From positions 3,038,001-3,102,000 of the forward strand of contig OY761541.1 in assembly GCA_963664625.1 (NCBI GenBank): a DNA stretch of 64,000 bases, read 5' to 3'. Both the position numbers and the translations under genes were made by a program. This DNA comes from CBDCFV01 sp963664625. Its GTDB lineage: Bacteria > Chloroflexota > Dehalococcoidia > Lucifugimonadales > UBA3495. Numbering within the stretch: position 1 is the first letter of the stretch; each line of letters opens with the position of its first letter. Below the pieces are notes generated by a model that did not search any database, was not told where the DNA came from, and was given only the letters and a program-made list of their open reading frames with translations. Shown here in pieces: positions 34,209-42,187 of this stretch.

Positions 34209-35296
34209 ATGCCGACGGCCCGAAGAGTGTTCTTACCCAAGGCTGGTTTGCGTCGGTCGGCGACTACGCCATCGCTGGGGGATGGATCCTGCGTGGCGAG
34301 GCGCTGGTGGCCGGCGATGCCGAGGGCAGCGTCTACGGATTCGACGGCGAGTCCGGCGCGACCGCCTGGGAGCGGCCCGGGGTTCATGAGGGTGGAGTGC
34401 TCGCGGTGGCAATCCACCCCAGCGGGGCCGCGTTCGCCACGGCCGGCAAGGACGGCCGGGTCTTAATCTGGAACGCCGCCGAAGGTCAGGTAAGCCGGGC
34501 TATAGACGTCGGAAGCGGTTGGGTGGAAAACTTAGCGTGGTCTCCGGACGGCCAACGGTTGGCGGCCTCCTGCTCCCGGCAGGTTTACATGTATGACGCG
34601 GACGGCGCGGAGGTTTGGCGCTCTGATGATCATCCCAGCACCGTCAGCGCCATCGCCTGGTCGAGCGCAAGGGAACTGGCGACGGCCTGTTATGGTCGGG
34701 CGAGCTTCTTTAACGCAGCCACCGGCAATCTCCGCCAGAAGCTGGAGTGGCAGGGATCCCTGGTGTCGATGGTGCTGAGCCCGGGCGGGGGCATCGTGGC
34801 CTGCGGCAGCCAGGACAACTCGGTGCATTTCTGGCGCCGCTCCACGGGGCAGGATTCCGAGATGTTCGGATATCCTGGCAAGCCCTCGGCTCTGGCTTTC
34901 GATGACACCGGCACCCTTTTGGCCACCAGCGGCGGAGAGGCGGTGACGGTCTGGAGCTTCCGGAAAAAGGGCCCCGAAGGTACGCAGCCCGGCGTCCTGG
35001 AGTTTCATACTGAATCTGTAACGACCCTTGCCTTCGCTCCCGGCGCGATGCGCTTGGCATCGGGGGGGCGAGATGGCGCCGTGGTTGTGTGGTCGCTGCG
35101 GAGAAGTGGAAAAGGCGACCCGATAGGGGCCGAGGATGTAGGAGCCGCAGTGTCCAAATTATACTGGCAACCTGACGGGGGCGGCCTTGCCGCCCTCGAC
35201 GCGCGGGGTGGCGTGATGGTTTGGCGGATAGACCCGACAAAGGGCCGGGGTAGCCGCGCCCGCGCAGCGCGGCGCCCCGGTTCGGGCGGCGGCTGA
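34196..35296 (+). CDS. WD40-repeat protein coupled to the COG0523 GTPase
   Basis: A 366-residue cytosolic beta-propeller with about seven WD40 blades, for example AVAIHPSGAAFATAGKDGRV then LIWNA, NLAWSPDGQRLAASCS, and LAFAPGAMRLASGGRDGAVV then VWSL. No signal peptide. Its ATG lies 13 bases inside the GTPase gene (…GCATGTCTGATTTAA), so the two are translated together and probably work together, perhaps as a scaffold. The C-terminus is a basic Arg/Ala/Gly tail. Base use resembles the GTPase gene rather than the flanking genes. Role in metal handling is inferred from coupling only. Confidence 0.85.
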   Translation: MSDLNADGPKSVLTQGWFASVGDYAIAGGWILRGEALVAGDAEGSVYGFDGESGATAWERPGVHEGGVLAVAIHPSGAAFATAGKDGRVLIWNAAEGQVSRAIDVGSGWVENLAWSPDGQRLAASCSRQVYMYDADGAEVWRSDDHPSTVSAIAWSSARELATACYGRASFFNAATGNLRQKLEWQGSLVSMVLSPGGGIVACGSQDNSVHFWRRSTGQDSEMFGYPGKPSALAFDDTGTLLATSGGEAVTVWSFRKKGPEGTQPGVLEFHTESVTTLAFAPGAMRLASGGRDGAVVVWSLRRSGKGDPIGAEDVGAAVSKLYWQPDGGGLAALDARGGVMVWRIDPTKGRGSRARAARRPGSGGG

Positions 35297-35385
35297 TCCT
35301 CCGCCCACCCATCGAGCAGTCACACCTGTTACACCTGAAGCCAGACATCGGTATTTGTCCATCGAAGTCGAGTTGAAGGATCGTC

Positions 35386-35608
35386 ATGTCCAAACTATTG
35401 ATGCAAAGTGTCAGATTTATCATCCTGGTGCGCTGGGTGTCCTGTTATCCCTGGCGGTAGCCTGCGGGGCGTCATCCGCGGCCAGACCACCGTCAGCGAA
35501 AGCTGGCGCAGACCGTGGCAAGAGAAACCGGAGTGGAACTGGTCCAGCTCTATACCGGCCCTATCCTTTCAACCCCAAAGGCAAAACGGTATCCGGTTTC
35601 CAAAATAA
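35386..35608 (+). pseudogene. Internally deleted second copy of the zinc-binding lipoprotein gene
   Basis: AAGGA and ATG at 35386 start MSKLLMQSVRFIILVRW. After a frameshift, GVLLSLAVACGAS encodes a lipobox. At about 35484-35560 the DNA jumps to the gene's end, matching 32204-32280 (TTVNERLARTVARETGVELV in the intact protein), with small indels that break the frame. TGGAACTGGTCCAGCTCTAT is identical in both. A stop in the same place (TAA near 35606) closes it. So a second zinc-binding lipoprotein once stood here. It fills most of the 369-base gap 35297-35665; the remainder is the terminator. Confidence 0.7.
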
Positions 35609-35638
35609 ATCCCCGGACTCTGTCAAAGTCCGGGGATT
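35597..35638 (-). terminator. Rho-independent terminator of the PLP-enzyme gene
   Basis: AATCCCCGGACT (35608-35619) pairs perfectly with AGTCCGGGGATT (35627-35638), a 12-bp stem and 7-base loop. On the minus strand it is followed by TATTTTGG. It lies 27 bases after the stop of the minus-strand gene. Confidence 0.8.
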
Positions 35639-35665
35639 CTAACATTTCAGCCTGTTTGACTCCCG

Positions 35666-36814
35666 CTACTTCTTGAACAACGCCGCTATGCTTTGACCCA
35701 CAATCTCAGCCTCTCCGTCATACAACCCGAATGCGTGAAGCTCGATGCCGGTCTCTCCGTCGCGGACACGGGTCCAGATGGGCGGGTCGCCCTCCTTCAG
35801 CCGGGCCACAACGTCGTGGTCAGTGAAACCGGCGACATCCGCGTCAATTTCCAGTTTCACGCCGTAGGGCATGTGGCCGATGACGTTGTCGATCAGTTTC
35901 GCGTCCAAGCCTGGAATGCCTACCAGCGGCGCGAGCATGGTGCGGGACTTCTGCTCCGCGTCGGCCAGCCGGTCCTCGTGGTTGATGGTCATCCACCGGC
36001 GAGTCGCCGCCACCGCGCCGATTATCTCTTGTCGGTCCACCTTCTGCGGGCGGCCCACTCCCCGCACTCGCCGTCCCTCGTAGCTGGCGAAGGCCTGTAG
36101 GCCGACCTTCCGAATCATCTCCCTGGATCCCAGCGCCAACCCAACCGACTGGGGCGCTCCCATGTACTTGGCGGCGATGCACTGGAAGTCGGCACCCATG
36201 CGGATGTACTTGCCGAAATTCTCCAGCGGGTAAATCTGCCCAGCAGCGTCTACGGTCACCAGGACGTCGTGGGCGTGGGCAATCTCGATAGTCTTTTCCA
36301 GTGACAGAGCGTGCGGGTCGTGTTCCTGCTCCACCGCGTAGTAGTGGACGGCGGCAGTATTCGGCCCGATGGCCTTCTCCAGGTCCTCCTCGGTCGTCTG
36401 CTCCTCTGAGCCGAAGTTCACCAGCTTGGCCCCTGCCAACTCCAAACAGCGGTCGTACCAATAACGTTGCCGGGTCTGGATGAGAATCTCGTTCTTCATC
36501 CCGGCCGTGTCCGGCAGTTGCTGTATTTTGTCGTCATCGTCTCCGGCCATCGCGGCCGCTGTCGCCAGTGTCAACGCCGACCCGGCGCCCGACGTTATAT
36601 ACGCCGCCGGAACGTCCGCCATCCTGGCTATGACGTCCCCGGCTTTTTCCTGCAAGTCCATCAGGGGTATGTAGGCGCTGTTGGCTTGCGCCATCGCCTC
36701 CAGGACTTCAGGCCAGGGAGTCGACCCTCCCAGCATGGTTACGCTTCCCGTGGCGTTGATTACCGGCATGGCTCCCAGTTCTTTGTAAATATTTCCCCAG
36801 TCTGTCCCTGGCAC
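35666..36814 (-). CDS. SelA-like fold-type-I PLP-dependent enzyme (aminotransferase class V-fold)
   Basis: A 382-residue PLP enzyme related to selenocysteine-synthase-like/DgaE-type proteins. The start region YKELGAMPVINATGSVTMLG is the family hallmark. ITSGAGSALTLATAAAM (near residue 75) is the phosphate loop. VTVDAAGQIYPLENF supplies the PLP-pyridine Asp, and the Schiff-base lysine is probably in CIAAKYMGAPQSVGL (near residue 225). Likely substrates are amino acids or sugar-acid amines, not selenocysteyl-tRNA. The GTG at 36814 has AAGGAGG five bases upstream; the ATG at 36829 has none. The frame extends far upstream without family resemblance. Confidence 0.82.
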   Translation of the reverse strand: MPGTDWGNIYKELGAMPVINATGSVTMLGGSTPWPEVLEAMAQANSAYIPLMDLQEKAGDVIARMADVPAAYITSGAGSALTLATAAAMAGDDDDKIQQLPDTAGMKNEILIQTRQRYWYDRCLELAGAKLVNFGSEEQTTEEDLEKAIGPNTAAVHYYAVEQEHDPHALSLEKTIEIAHAHDVLVTVDAAGQIYPLENFGKYIRMGADFQCIAAKYMGAPQSVGLALGSREMIRKVGLQAFASYEGRRVRGVGRPQKVDRQEIIGAVAATRRWMTINHEDRLADAEQKSRTMLAPLVGIPGLDAKLIDNVIGHMPYGVKLEIDADVAGFTDHDVVARLKEGDPPIWTRVRDGETGIELHAFGLYDGEAEIVGQSIAALFKK

Positions 36815-36958
36815 GATGTCCTCCTTCATGTCCGGTCTCGGCCCTTTGCCGGACGGTGCAGGCTGTTTCCGTTGAGTATCATATCCACCACTGCCCGCCG
36901 TGTCTAGGGAGCGATTGCCGAAGGTCCGTTTCGTGTAGTTCAGACCGTTGTATTGGTA

Positions 36959-37000
36959 GGGGCAACCCGCGAATGCGTATAACCCTCCTCGTGGTTGCCC
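36959..37000. other. Inverted repeat in the divergent intergenic region
   Basis: GGGGCAACCC (36959-36968) and GGTTGCCC (36993-37000) form an 8-bp stem with a 24-base loop, between the divergent PLP-enzyme and acetamidase genes. It may be a dispersed REP-like element or a regulatory site; only one copy is seen here. Confidence 0.4.
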
Positions 37001-37059
37001 TAGCTTCCCTCGCCAGAGCAGCCTTCGCCTAGCCACTGCCCACGTTACCAAGAGTGGGC

Positions 37060-37065
37060 TATAAT
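37060..37065 (+). promoter_or_regulatory. -10 box of the acetamidase gene
   Basis: Perfect TATAAT. A weak TGCCCA lies 17 bases upstream. The ATG that would give a longer protein overlaps this -10 box, which argues for the GTG start at 37106. Confidence 0.45.
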
Positions 37066-37105
37066 GCCTCTGCCCATCGTATTCTCCCCAACGAAGGAGT
37101 ATGAC

Positions 37106-38212
37106 GTGAAAAGCATCGAGCTGGACTATTCGAAACGTTGCGCCGACGAACCTGAAAAAGGCCATAACCGTTGGCACCCCGACGTACCTCCCGCAGTGGA
37201 GGCCGAGCCGGGCGAAGAAGTTGTTATGCAGACCAGGAACGCCCTCGACGGGGAGGTCACTCCCAATTCCAAGGCCGAAGACCTTCGGAACGTCAACCTT
37301 AACCTGGTACATCCCCTTACTGGCCCCGTCTATGTCCAAGGCGCCGAGCCCGGCGACTTGCTGGAGGTAAACATCCTGGGCATCGACCCGGCAAGCTGGG
37401 GCTTCACCACTATCATCCCCGGCTTCGGGTTCCTGCGGGACGTCTACCTTGACCCCTACGTGGTCCACTGGGACATCCAAGGCGATTACGCCGAGGCAGC
37501 CGACCTTCCGGGTGTGCGTGTCCCCGGTGCGTCGTTCATGGGGACAATTGGCGTAGCCCCGTCCCGCGCTCTGAGGCAGGAAATACTGCTGCGGGAGGAC
37601 GAGTTGCTCCGCAGGGGCGGTGCGGTTTTGGGTCCGGAACCCAGCGGGGCAGTGCCAGCCTATGAACCATTGGCCTCTGAAGGTCTGCGCACCGTGCCGC
37701 CCCGTGAACACGGCGGCAACGTAGACATCAAGCAACTCACCGCTGGGACGCGCCTGCTCCTCCCCGTCTATACCGAAGGCGCCCTTTTCTCCGCCGGCGA
37801 CGCCCACTTCGCCCAGGGCGACTCCGAGTGCTGCGGCACCGCCATCGAAATGGATTGCACCCTCCACGTCAGTTTCCAGGTCCGCAAGGGAGAGGCCGCA
37901 AGGCGGAACATCGGCGGGCCTATGTTCGAGCGTGACGACTACTTTACGACCCCCGAAATGGCCGCCCCACGTCGCTTCCTCGCCACCACCGGCATGTGCA
38001 TCGTCGATGGCGTCAACGAGTCCGAAAACGCCACGCTGGCCGCCCGCAACGCCCTCCTGAACATGATCGATCTGCTCATGGAGCGAGGATGGTCCAGGGA
38101 GCAGGCGTACTGCATTTGCAGCGTAGCGGTGGACCTGAAGCTGAGCCAGATAGTCGACGTGCCGAACTTCCTGGTATCGGCGTTCTTGCCCCTTGACATC
38201 TTCACATCTTAG
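37106..38212 (+). CDS. Acetamidase/formamidase family protein
   Basis: A 368-residue amidase of the FmdA_AmdA family, which hydrolyses formamide, acetamide or related short amides to ammonia and acid. Recognisable stretches are KGHNRWHPDVPPAVEAEPGE (near residue 18), VYVQGAEPGDLLEVNILGID (near 76), GGNVDIKQLTAGTRLLLPVY (near 205) and SAGDAHFAQGDSECCGTAIE (near 231), with conserved Asp, His and Glu metal or catalytic residues. The start is GTG with AAGGAG six bases upstream. It could use amides released by the hydantoinases in this window. Confidence 0.9.
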   Translation: MKSIELDYSKRCADEPEKGHNRWHPDVPPAVEAEPGEEVVMQTRNALDGEVTPNSKAEDLRNVNLNLVHPLTGPVYVQGAEPGDLLEVNILGIDPASWGFTTIIPGFGFLRDVYLDPYVVHWDIQGDYAEAADLPGVRVPGASFMGTIGVAPSRALRQEILLREDELLRRGGAVLGPEPSGAVPAYEPLASEGLRTVPPREHGGNVDIKQLTAGTRLLLPVYTEGALFSAGDAHFAQGDSECCGTAIEMDCTLHVSFQVRKGEAARRNIGGPMFERDDYFTTPEMAAPRRFLATTGMCIVDGVNESENATLAARNALLNMIDLLMERGWSREQAYCICSVAVDLKLSQIVDVPNFLVSAFLPLDIFTS

Positions 38213-38232
38213 ACGTTGGGACGTTCAACGAA

Positions 38233-38292
38233 GAGACTGTCTCAAAACGTCGCGCACTACCCAATTCGTCATTCCCGCGAAGGCGGGAATCC
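38233..38292 (+). repeat. MITE-like repeat, left arm plus core
   Basis: GAGACTGTCTCAAAACGTCG begins the left end (compare 40810 and 10783). GCGCACTACCCAATTCGTC leads into the 20-bp core at 38271-38290. The matching right end is not recognisable, so this copy is truncated or diverged. Confidence 0.75.
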
Positions 38293-38372
38293 ATATCCTT
38301 CAGTTTGGCCGCCTAACCGGGGCTTGGTCATGTTGTCATGCCCCGGTCCTTTTCCTGAAGTTTCGAGACCCT

Positions 38373-38609
38373 CTAAACCCCGCTGCTCTTGGGCAGGCCG
38401 TTCAAAACGTTCTGGTAATTCTTCCGGCACAGCCAGCACAACCCACCCATTGGCGTGATGTCTTCTTCGCACAATTCCGGGTACGTCTGGAAAGCGCCAC
38501 TACCGAGGCCCTGGATCTGTTGTCCGAACTGGCAAATGTACTGCGGGTCCAGGTAATGGACTTTGCTGGACGTCTTACCGGGACTGGTTCCTACTATATA
38601 CACATCCAT
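38373..38609 (-). CDS. Small Cys-rich hypothetical protein
   Basis: A possible 78-residue protein starting MDVYIVGTSPGKTSSKVHYL. Four Cys are arranged as YICQ, PELCEE and a closing LCWLCRKN, so a CxxC near residues 58-61 could bind zinc with the upstream Cys/His residues. GAGGTG precedes the ATG. It lies in the 569-base interval between acetamidase and the E1alpha gene, antisense to no real gene. No family recognised, but the Cys spacing and the ribosome binding site look non-random. Confidence 0.4.
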   Translation of the reverse strand: MDVYIVGTSPGKTSSKVHYLDPQYICQFGQQIQGLGSGAFQTYPELCEEDITPMGGLCWLCRKNYQNVLNGLPKSSGV

Positions 38610-38693
38610 AGAAATGGCGCACCTCATACGGCCTGTTGTCGCCGTGGAATGAAGGTATTGTATCCAATGACGTAAGACTCTCGCCACGTAAGC

Positions 38694-38699
38694 TATAAT
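38694..38699 (+). promoter_or_regulatory. -10 box upstream of the 2-oxoacid dehydrogenase genes
   Basis: Perfect TATAAT 83 bases before the E1alpha start; no convincing -35 at 16-18 bases. Confidence 0.3.
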
Positions 38700-38781
38700 G
38701 TCCACATTCAGCGCAACTCTGGTCGGATGATTTTGCATCCCAGTAAAAGTCCTGGTCTGAGCCGGTGAAAAGGAGAGTGCC

Positions 38782-39771
38782 ATGCTGGAAGACAAGACGT
38801 TATTGATGGAAATGCTCCGGCGCATGATACGCATCCGCTTGTTCGAGGAGCGGGTCATCCAACTTGTTGAGCGGGGAGAAATAGTCGGCGCGGCCCACTC
38901 CTACATCGGTGAGGAAGCCGTCGCCGTCGGCGCGTGTCTCGCCCTGCGCGACGACGACTGGATGACCGGCAACCACCGCTCCCACGGGCATCCCATCGCC
39001 AAGGGTGGCGACGTGAAAAAGGCAATGGCCGAGTTGCTTGGCAAGAGCACCGGATTCTGCAAGGGCAAGGGCGGCTCCATGCACTTGGCCGACTTCAGTG
39101 TCGGCATCCTGGGGGAGTCGGGGATCCTGGGTTCCTCCATCCCCACCGCCGTCGGCGCAGCCCTTGGCAGCGTGTTGCAGGGCAACGACCGGGTGGCCGT
39201 GCCCTTCTTCGGCGACGGCGCCAGCAACGAGGGTGCGTTCCACGAGTCGGTGAACCTTGCCGCCATCTGGAAACTCCCCGTGGTCTTCCTCTGCGAAAAC
39301 AACCAGTACGCTGTATCCAGCAGCTTCAAGAAGATGGTCGCCTCGGAAAACATCTCCGACCGCTCCGCCGCCTACAACATCCCCGGCGTGCTGGTCGATG
39401 GCCAGGATGTCATCGCCATGTACGAGGCGGTCTCCGAGGCCGTCGCCCGTGCGAGAGCAGGTCAGGGCCCGTCCCTCATCGAAGGCCGCACCTACCGCTA
39501 CTACGACCACTCCCTGGGCCTGGGCCGCATCGTCCGCGCGCCCTACCGCGACGATGAAGAAGTGGAGCAGTGGAAGCAGCGCGACCCCATCAGCATCCAC
39601 AAGGAACGCCTGCTGGCACAAGGCATAGCCACCCAGGAAGAGATCGACTCCATGGAGGCGGAAGTCCTGGCCGAAATCGACGATGCCGTCGAGTTCGCCC
39701 GGCAAAGCCCCTACCCGGAGCCTGAAGCCCTCTTCGAGGACATGTTCGCCAACCCCATTCCGCTGGAGTGA
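38782..39771 (+). CDS. pdhA: 2-oxoacid dehydrogenase E1 component, alpha subunit (pyruvate/acetoin type)
   Basis: A 329-residue thiamine-diphosphate-dependent E1 alpha subunit. Motifs are HSYIGEEAVAVGACLAL (near residue 39), GNHRSHGHPIAKGG (near 62), GKGGSMHLAD (near 94) and the ThDP/Mg site GDGASNEGAFHESVNLA ending in LCENNQY (near 148). It catalyses oxidative decarboxylation of pyruvate or a related 2-oxoacid, or acetoin cleavage, with the beta subunit 51 bases downstream. AAAAGGAGAG precedes the ATG. The gene symbol marks family, not proven substrate. Confidence 0.92.
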   Translation: MLEDKTLLMEMLRRMIRIRLFEERVIQLVERGEIVGAAHSYIGEEAVAVGACLALRDDDWMTGNHRSHGHPIAKGGDVKKAMAELLGKSTGFCKGKGGSMHLADFSVGILGESGILGSSIPTAVGAALGSVLQGNDRVAVPFFGDGASNEGAFHESVNLAAIWKLPVVFLCENNQYAVSSSFKKMVASENISDRSAAYNIPGVLVDGQDVIAMYEAVSEAVARARAGQGPSLIEGRTYRYYDHSLGLGRIVRAPYRDDEEVEQWKQRDPISIHKERLLAQGIATQEEIDSMEAEVLAEIDDAVEFARQSPYPEPEALFEDMFANPIPLE

Positions 39772-39822
39772 GCGGTGGTTACGCTATCCGGTCAACAGTC
39801 GCCAACTCCGAGGAGGTAAACC

Positions 39823-40803
39823 ATGACTCAAACGCTGACCCGTGAAATAACGCTGACCCAGGCCCTCAACGAGGCCATGCGCGAGGAAATGCGGCGGGAC
39901 GAACGGGTGTTCATCATGGGAGAGGACATCCAGTCCGGCGTCTACGGCGCGTCTGCTGGCTTGGCCGCCGAGTTCGGTATGGAGCGGGTGAGGGACTGCC
40001 CCCTTTCCGAGAACGCTTTCATGGGCGCCGCCGTAGGCGCGGCTGCGGTGGGTATGAGGCCCATCGTCGAGAGCGCATTCTGCTTCATGTGGGTGGCTAT
40101 GGACTCGCTGGTGAGCCAAGCCTCCAAGATGCGTTACATGTTCGGCGGGCAGGTCAACCTGCCGATAGTGTACCGGTCGTCCATGTACTACGGCGGTAGC
40201 ATGGCCGCCCACCACTCGGACCGATCCTACCCCATCTTCATGCACATTCCCGGATTCAAGGTCGTGTTCGCCAGCAACGCCTATGACGGCAAGGGGCTGA
40301 TGAAGACCGCCATCCGGGAGGACGACCCGGTCATTTTCTGCGAGGACCGCACCATCCTCGGCTCCCGCGGCTACGTGCCCGAAGAGGATTACACCATTCC
40401 CTTCGGCGTTGCCGACGTGAAGCGTGAGGGCAGCGACGTCACCATCGTAGCCATCGGCGGCATGGTGGGCTTGGCATTGCAAGCCGCCGAAGCCCTTTCC
40501 CAGGAGGGTATCTCCGCCGAGGTGATCGATCCCCGCAGCTTGGTGCCGCTGGACTTGGAAACGATCCTGGGGTCGGTGTCCAAGACGGGCCGGTTGGTGA
40601 CCGTGGACATGGCCCACAAGACCTGTAGCGCGGCCAGCGAGATCGCCGCCTTGGTGGCTATGGAGGGCTTCTGGTCTCTGCAAGCCCCGGTACAGCGTCT
40701 GGGCGCGGCCAATGTTCACATCCCATTCAGCACGGCGCTGGAACCCCTCTGTTACCCCACCGCCGCAACCATTGCCGAAGCTGCCAAGGCTACACTGGAG
40801 TAG
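39823..40803 (+). CDS. pdhB: 2-oxoacid dehydrogenase E1 component, beta subunit
   Basis: A 326-residue transketolase-like E1 beta subunit. MGEDIQSGVYGASAGLAAEF (near residue 28), RVRDCPLSENAFMGAAVGAA (near 51) and the C-terminal transketolase domain with EVIDPRSLVPLDLETIL (near 238) are typical. It forms the E1 heterotetramer with the preceding alpha subunit. GAGGAGGT precedes the ATG. A 123-base MITE-like repeat separates it from the E2 gene. Confidence 0.93.
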   Translation: MTQTLTREITLTQALNEAMREEMRRDERVFIMGEDIQSGVYGASAGLAAEFGMERVRDCPLSENAFMGAAVGAAAVGMRPIVESAFCFMWVAMDSLVSQASKMRYMFGGQVNLPIVYRSSMYYGGSMAAHHSDRSYPIFMHIPGFKVVFASNAYDGKGLMKTAIREDDPVIFCEDRTILGSRGYVPEEDYTIPFGVADVKREGSDVTIVAIGGMVGLALQAAEALSQEGISAEVIDPRSLVPLDLETILGSVSKTGRLVTVDMAHKTCSAASEIAALVAMEGFWSLQAPVQRLGAANVHIPFSTALEPLCYPTAATIAEAAKATLE

Positions 40804-40809
40804 ACCACT

Positions 40810-40927
40810 GAGACTATCTCAAAGTTTGCCGCACTCAACCCGTCATTCCCGCGCAGGCGGGAATCCATAAGCTCCAATCAGCGACGATGGGTTGTCGGCA
40901 GAATAGGTCGGTTGTGAGATGGTTTCT
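40810..40927 (+). repeat. Most complete copy of the MITE-like element
   Basis: The left end GAGACTATCTCA and the reverse complement of the right end (AGAAACCATCTCACAACC) form imperfect terminal inverted repeats. The palindromic core ATTCCCGCGCAGGCGGGAAT lies at 40845-40864 and the right arm aligns with window positions 1-75. Total about 118 bp with no coding capacity. It is inserted between the E1beta and E2 genes of one operon. Confidence 0.8.
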
Positions 40928-40987
40928 AAAGGAACAGGGATTAGCTCGAAGCCACTCAAGCCCTAGCCCGATGTCAGGAGGGACCGC

Positions 40988-42187
40988 ATGGCCACCAACG
41001 TATTGCTGCCCCAGTGGGGCATGGAGATGGCCGAAGGCACCATCGTCAAGTGGTTGAAGCAGGAGGGAGATACAGTACAGGAAGGCGAGTTGCTGGTGGC
41101 CGTCGAGACCGCCAAGCTGGAAACCGAGATGGAGTCCATCGCCTCCGGCATCCTGGCCCACATCCTCGTCCCTGAAGGGGCAACGGTGCCCATAAGGACG
41201 GTGCTCGCCGTGATAGCCGATCCAGGGGAGGATGTGCCCCGCCCGGAGACCGCGCCCTTCTCGTCCTCCCTTGGCGCGGCAGTCGCCGCCCCGCCCCCTC
41301 AACCCTCCGCAACACCCGCTCCGGCGCCCCGCTCAGGTAGCGCAGGTGAAGGCCGTCTCAATGTCCAAGTAGTCCCCGCTGCCCGCCGCTTGGCCCAGCA
41401 GAACGGCATCGACTTGGCCGATGTACAAGGCACCGGTCCAAACGGGAGGATACTCATCGCCGACGTGGAGCTGGCTATCGAAGCCCAAGCGCAGCCTGCG
41501 TCTCAGGCCGTACCGTTGCAGGGAATGCGCCGCACCATAGCGACCCGCATGATGCAAAGCCTGCAAACCATGGCCCAAGTAACCCTCACCACCGAGGCCG
41601 ACGTAACCGACGCCATGACTCTGAGGGAGGGCCTGAACCGCCAGACCGACGGCTCGAATCTTAGCCCTCTGCACTTGGCGGTAAAGGCCGCGGCCAAGGC
41701 CTTGAAGGAGCATCCAAGACTGAACGCCGTACAGGAAGCGGACGGCTACCGATTGATGGACCAAGTCAACATCGGCGTCGCCGTGTCCCTCACCGAGGGC
41801 CTGCTAACCGCAGTCATAAGGGACGCCGACGCCAAGAGCCTTGATCAGATCGCTGTCGAGTCCCGGGAACTGGCCCGCAGGACCCGCGAAGGCTTGGCCA
41901 CCCCCGACGAGGTCTCGGGCGGCACCTTCACCATCACCAACCTGGGCGCCTACAACGTAGACGGATTCACGCCCATCATCAACCCGCCGCAGGTGGCGAT
42001 CCTGGGCCTGGGGCGCGTGGCGGAGAAACCCGTGGTACGCAACGGGCAACTCGCCGTCGGCAGAACAATGTTCCTCAGTCTGACTTTCGACCACCGGATA
42101 GTGGACGGAGCTCCTGCGGCCGATTTCCTGAAAGCAATAAAGGGCGCCCTTGAAGACCCTTGGTGGATGGTGACCTCAGCCAAGTAA
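40988..42187 (+). CDS. pdhC: Dihydrolipoamide acyltransferase (E2) of the 2-oxoacid dehydrogenase complex
   Basis: A 399-residue E2 core protein. The lipoyl domain is residues 1-75 with the lipoylated Lys43 in AVETAKLETEMES. An Ala/Pro linker follows, then a peripheral-subunit-binding domain near 123-158 (AARRLAQQNGIDLADVQGTG). The catalytic domain near 170-399 has the active-site motif LTFDHRIVDGAPAADFL (His369). AGGAGG precedes the ATG. No E3 (dihydrolipoamide dehydrogenase) gene follows, so E3 must be shared from elsewhere. The last 12 bases overlap the convergent Nudix gene. Confidence 0.93.
   Translation: MATNVLLPQWGMEMAEGTIVKWLKQEGDTVQEGELLVAVETAKLETEMESIASGILAHILVPEGATVPIRTVLAVIADPGEDVPRPETAPFSSSLGAAVAAPPPQPSATPAPAPRSGSAGEGRLNVQVVPAARRLAQQNGIDLADVQGTGPNGRILIADVELAIEAQAQPASQAVPLQGMRRTIATRMMQSLQTMAQVTLTTEADVTDAMTLREGLNRQTDGSNLSPLHLAVKAAAKALKEHPRLNAVQEADGYRLMDQVNIGVAVSLTEGLLTAVIRDADAKSLDQIAVESRELARRTREGLATPDEVSGGTFTITNLGAYNVDGFTPIINPPQVAILGLGRVAEKPVVRNGQLAVGRTMFLSLTFDHRIVDGAPAADFLKAIKGALEDPWWMVTSAK

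Noticed and set aside
36830..37867. Long N-terminal extension of the PLP enzyme
   Set aside because: It would overlap the acetamidase gene on the other strand and shows no family similarity; AAGGAGG precedes the GTG at 36814.
38213..38675. Plus-strand 160-codon frame after acetamidase
   Set aside because: It starts inside the acetamidase gene and runs through the repeat element; the translated sequence has no coherent features.
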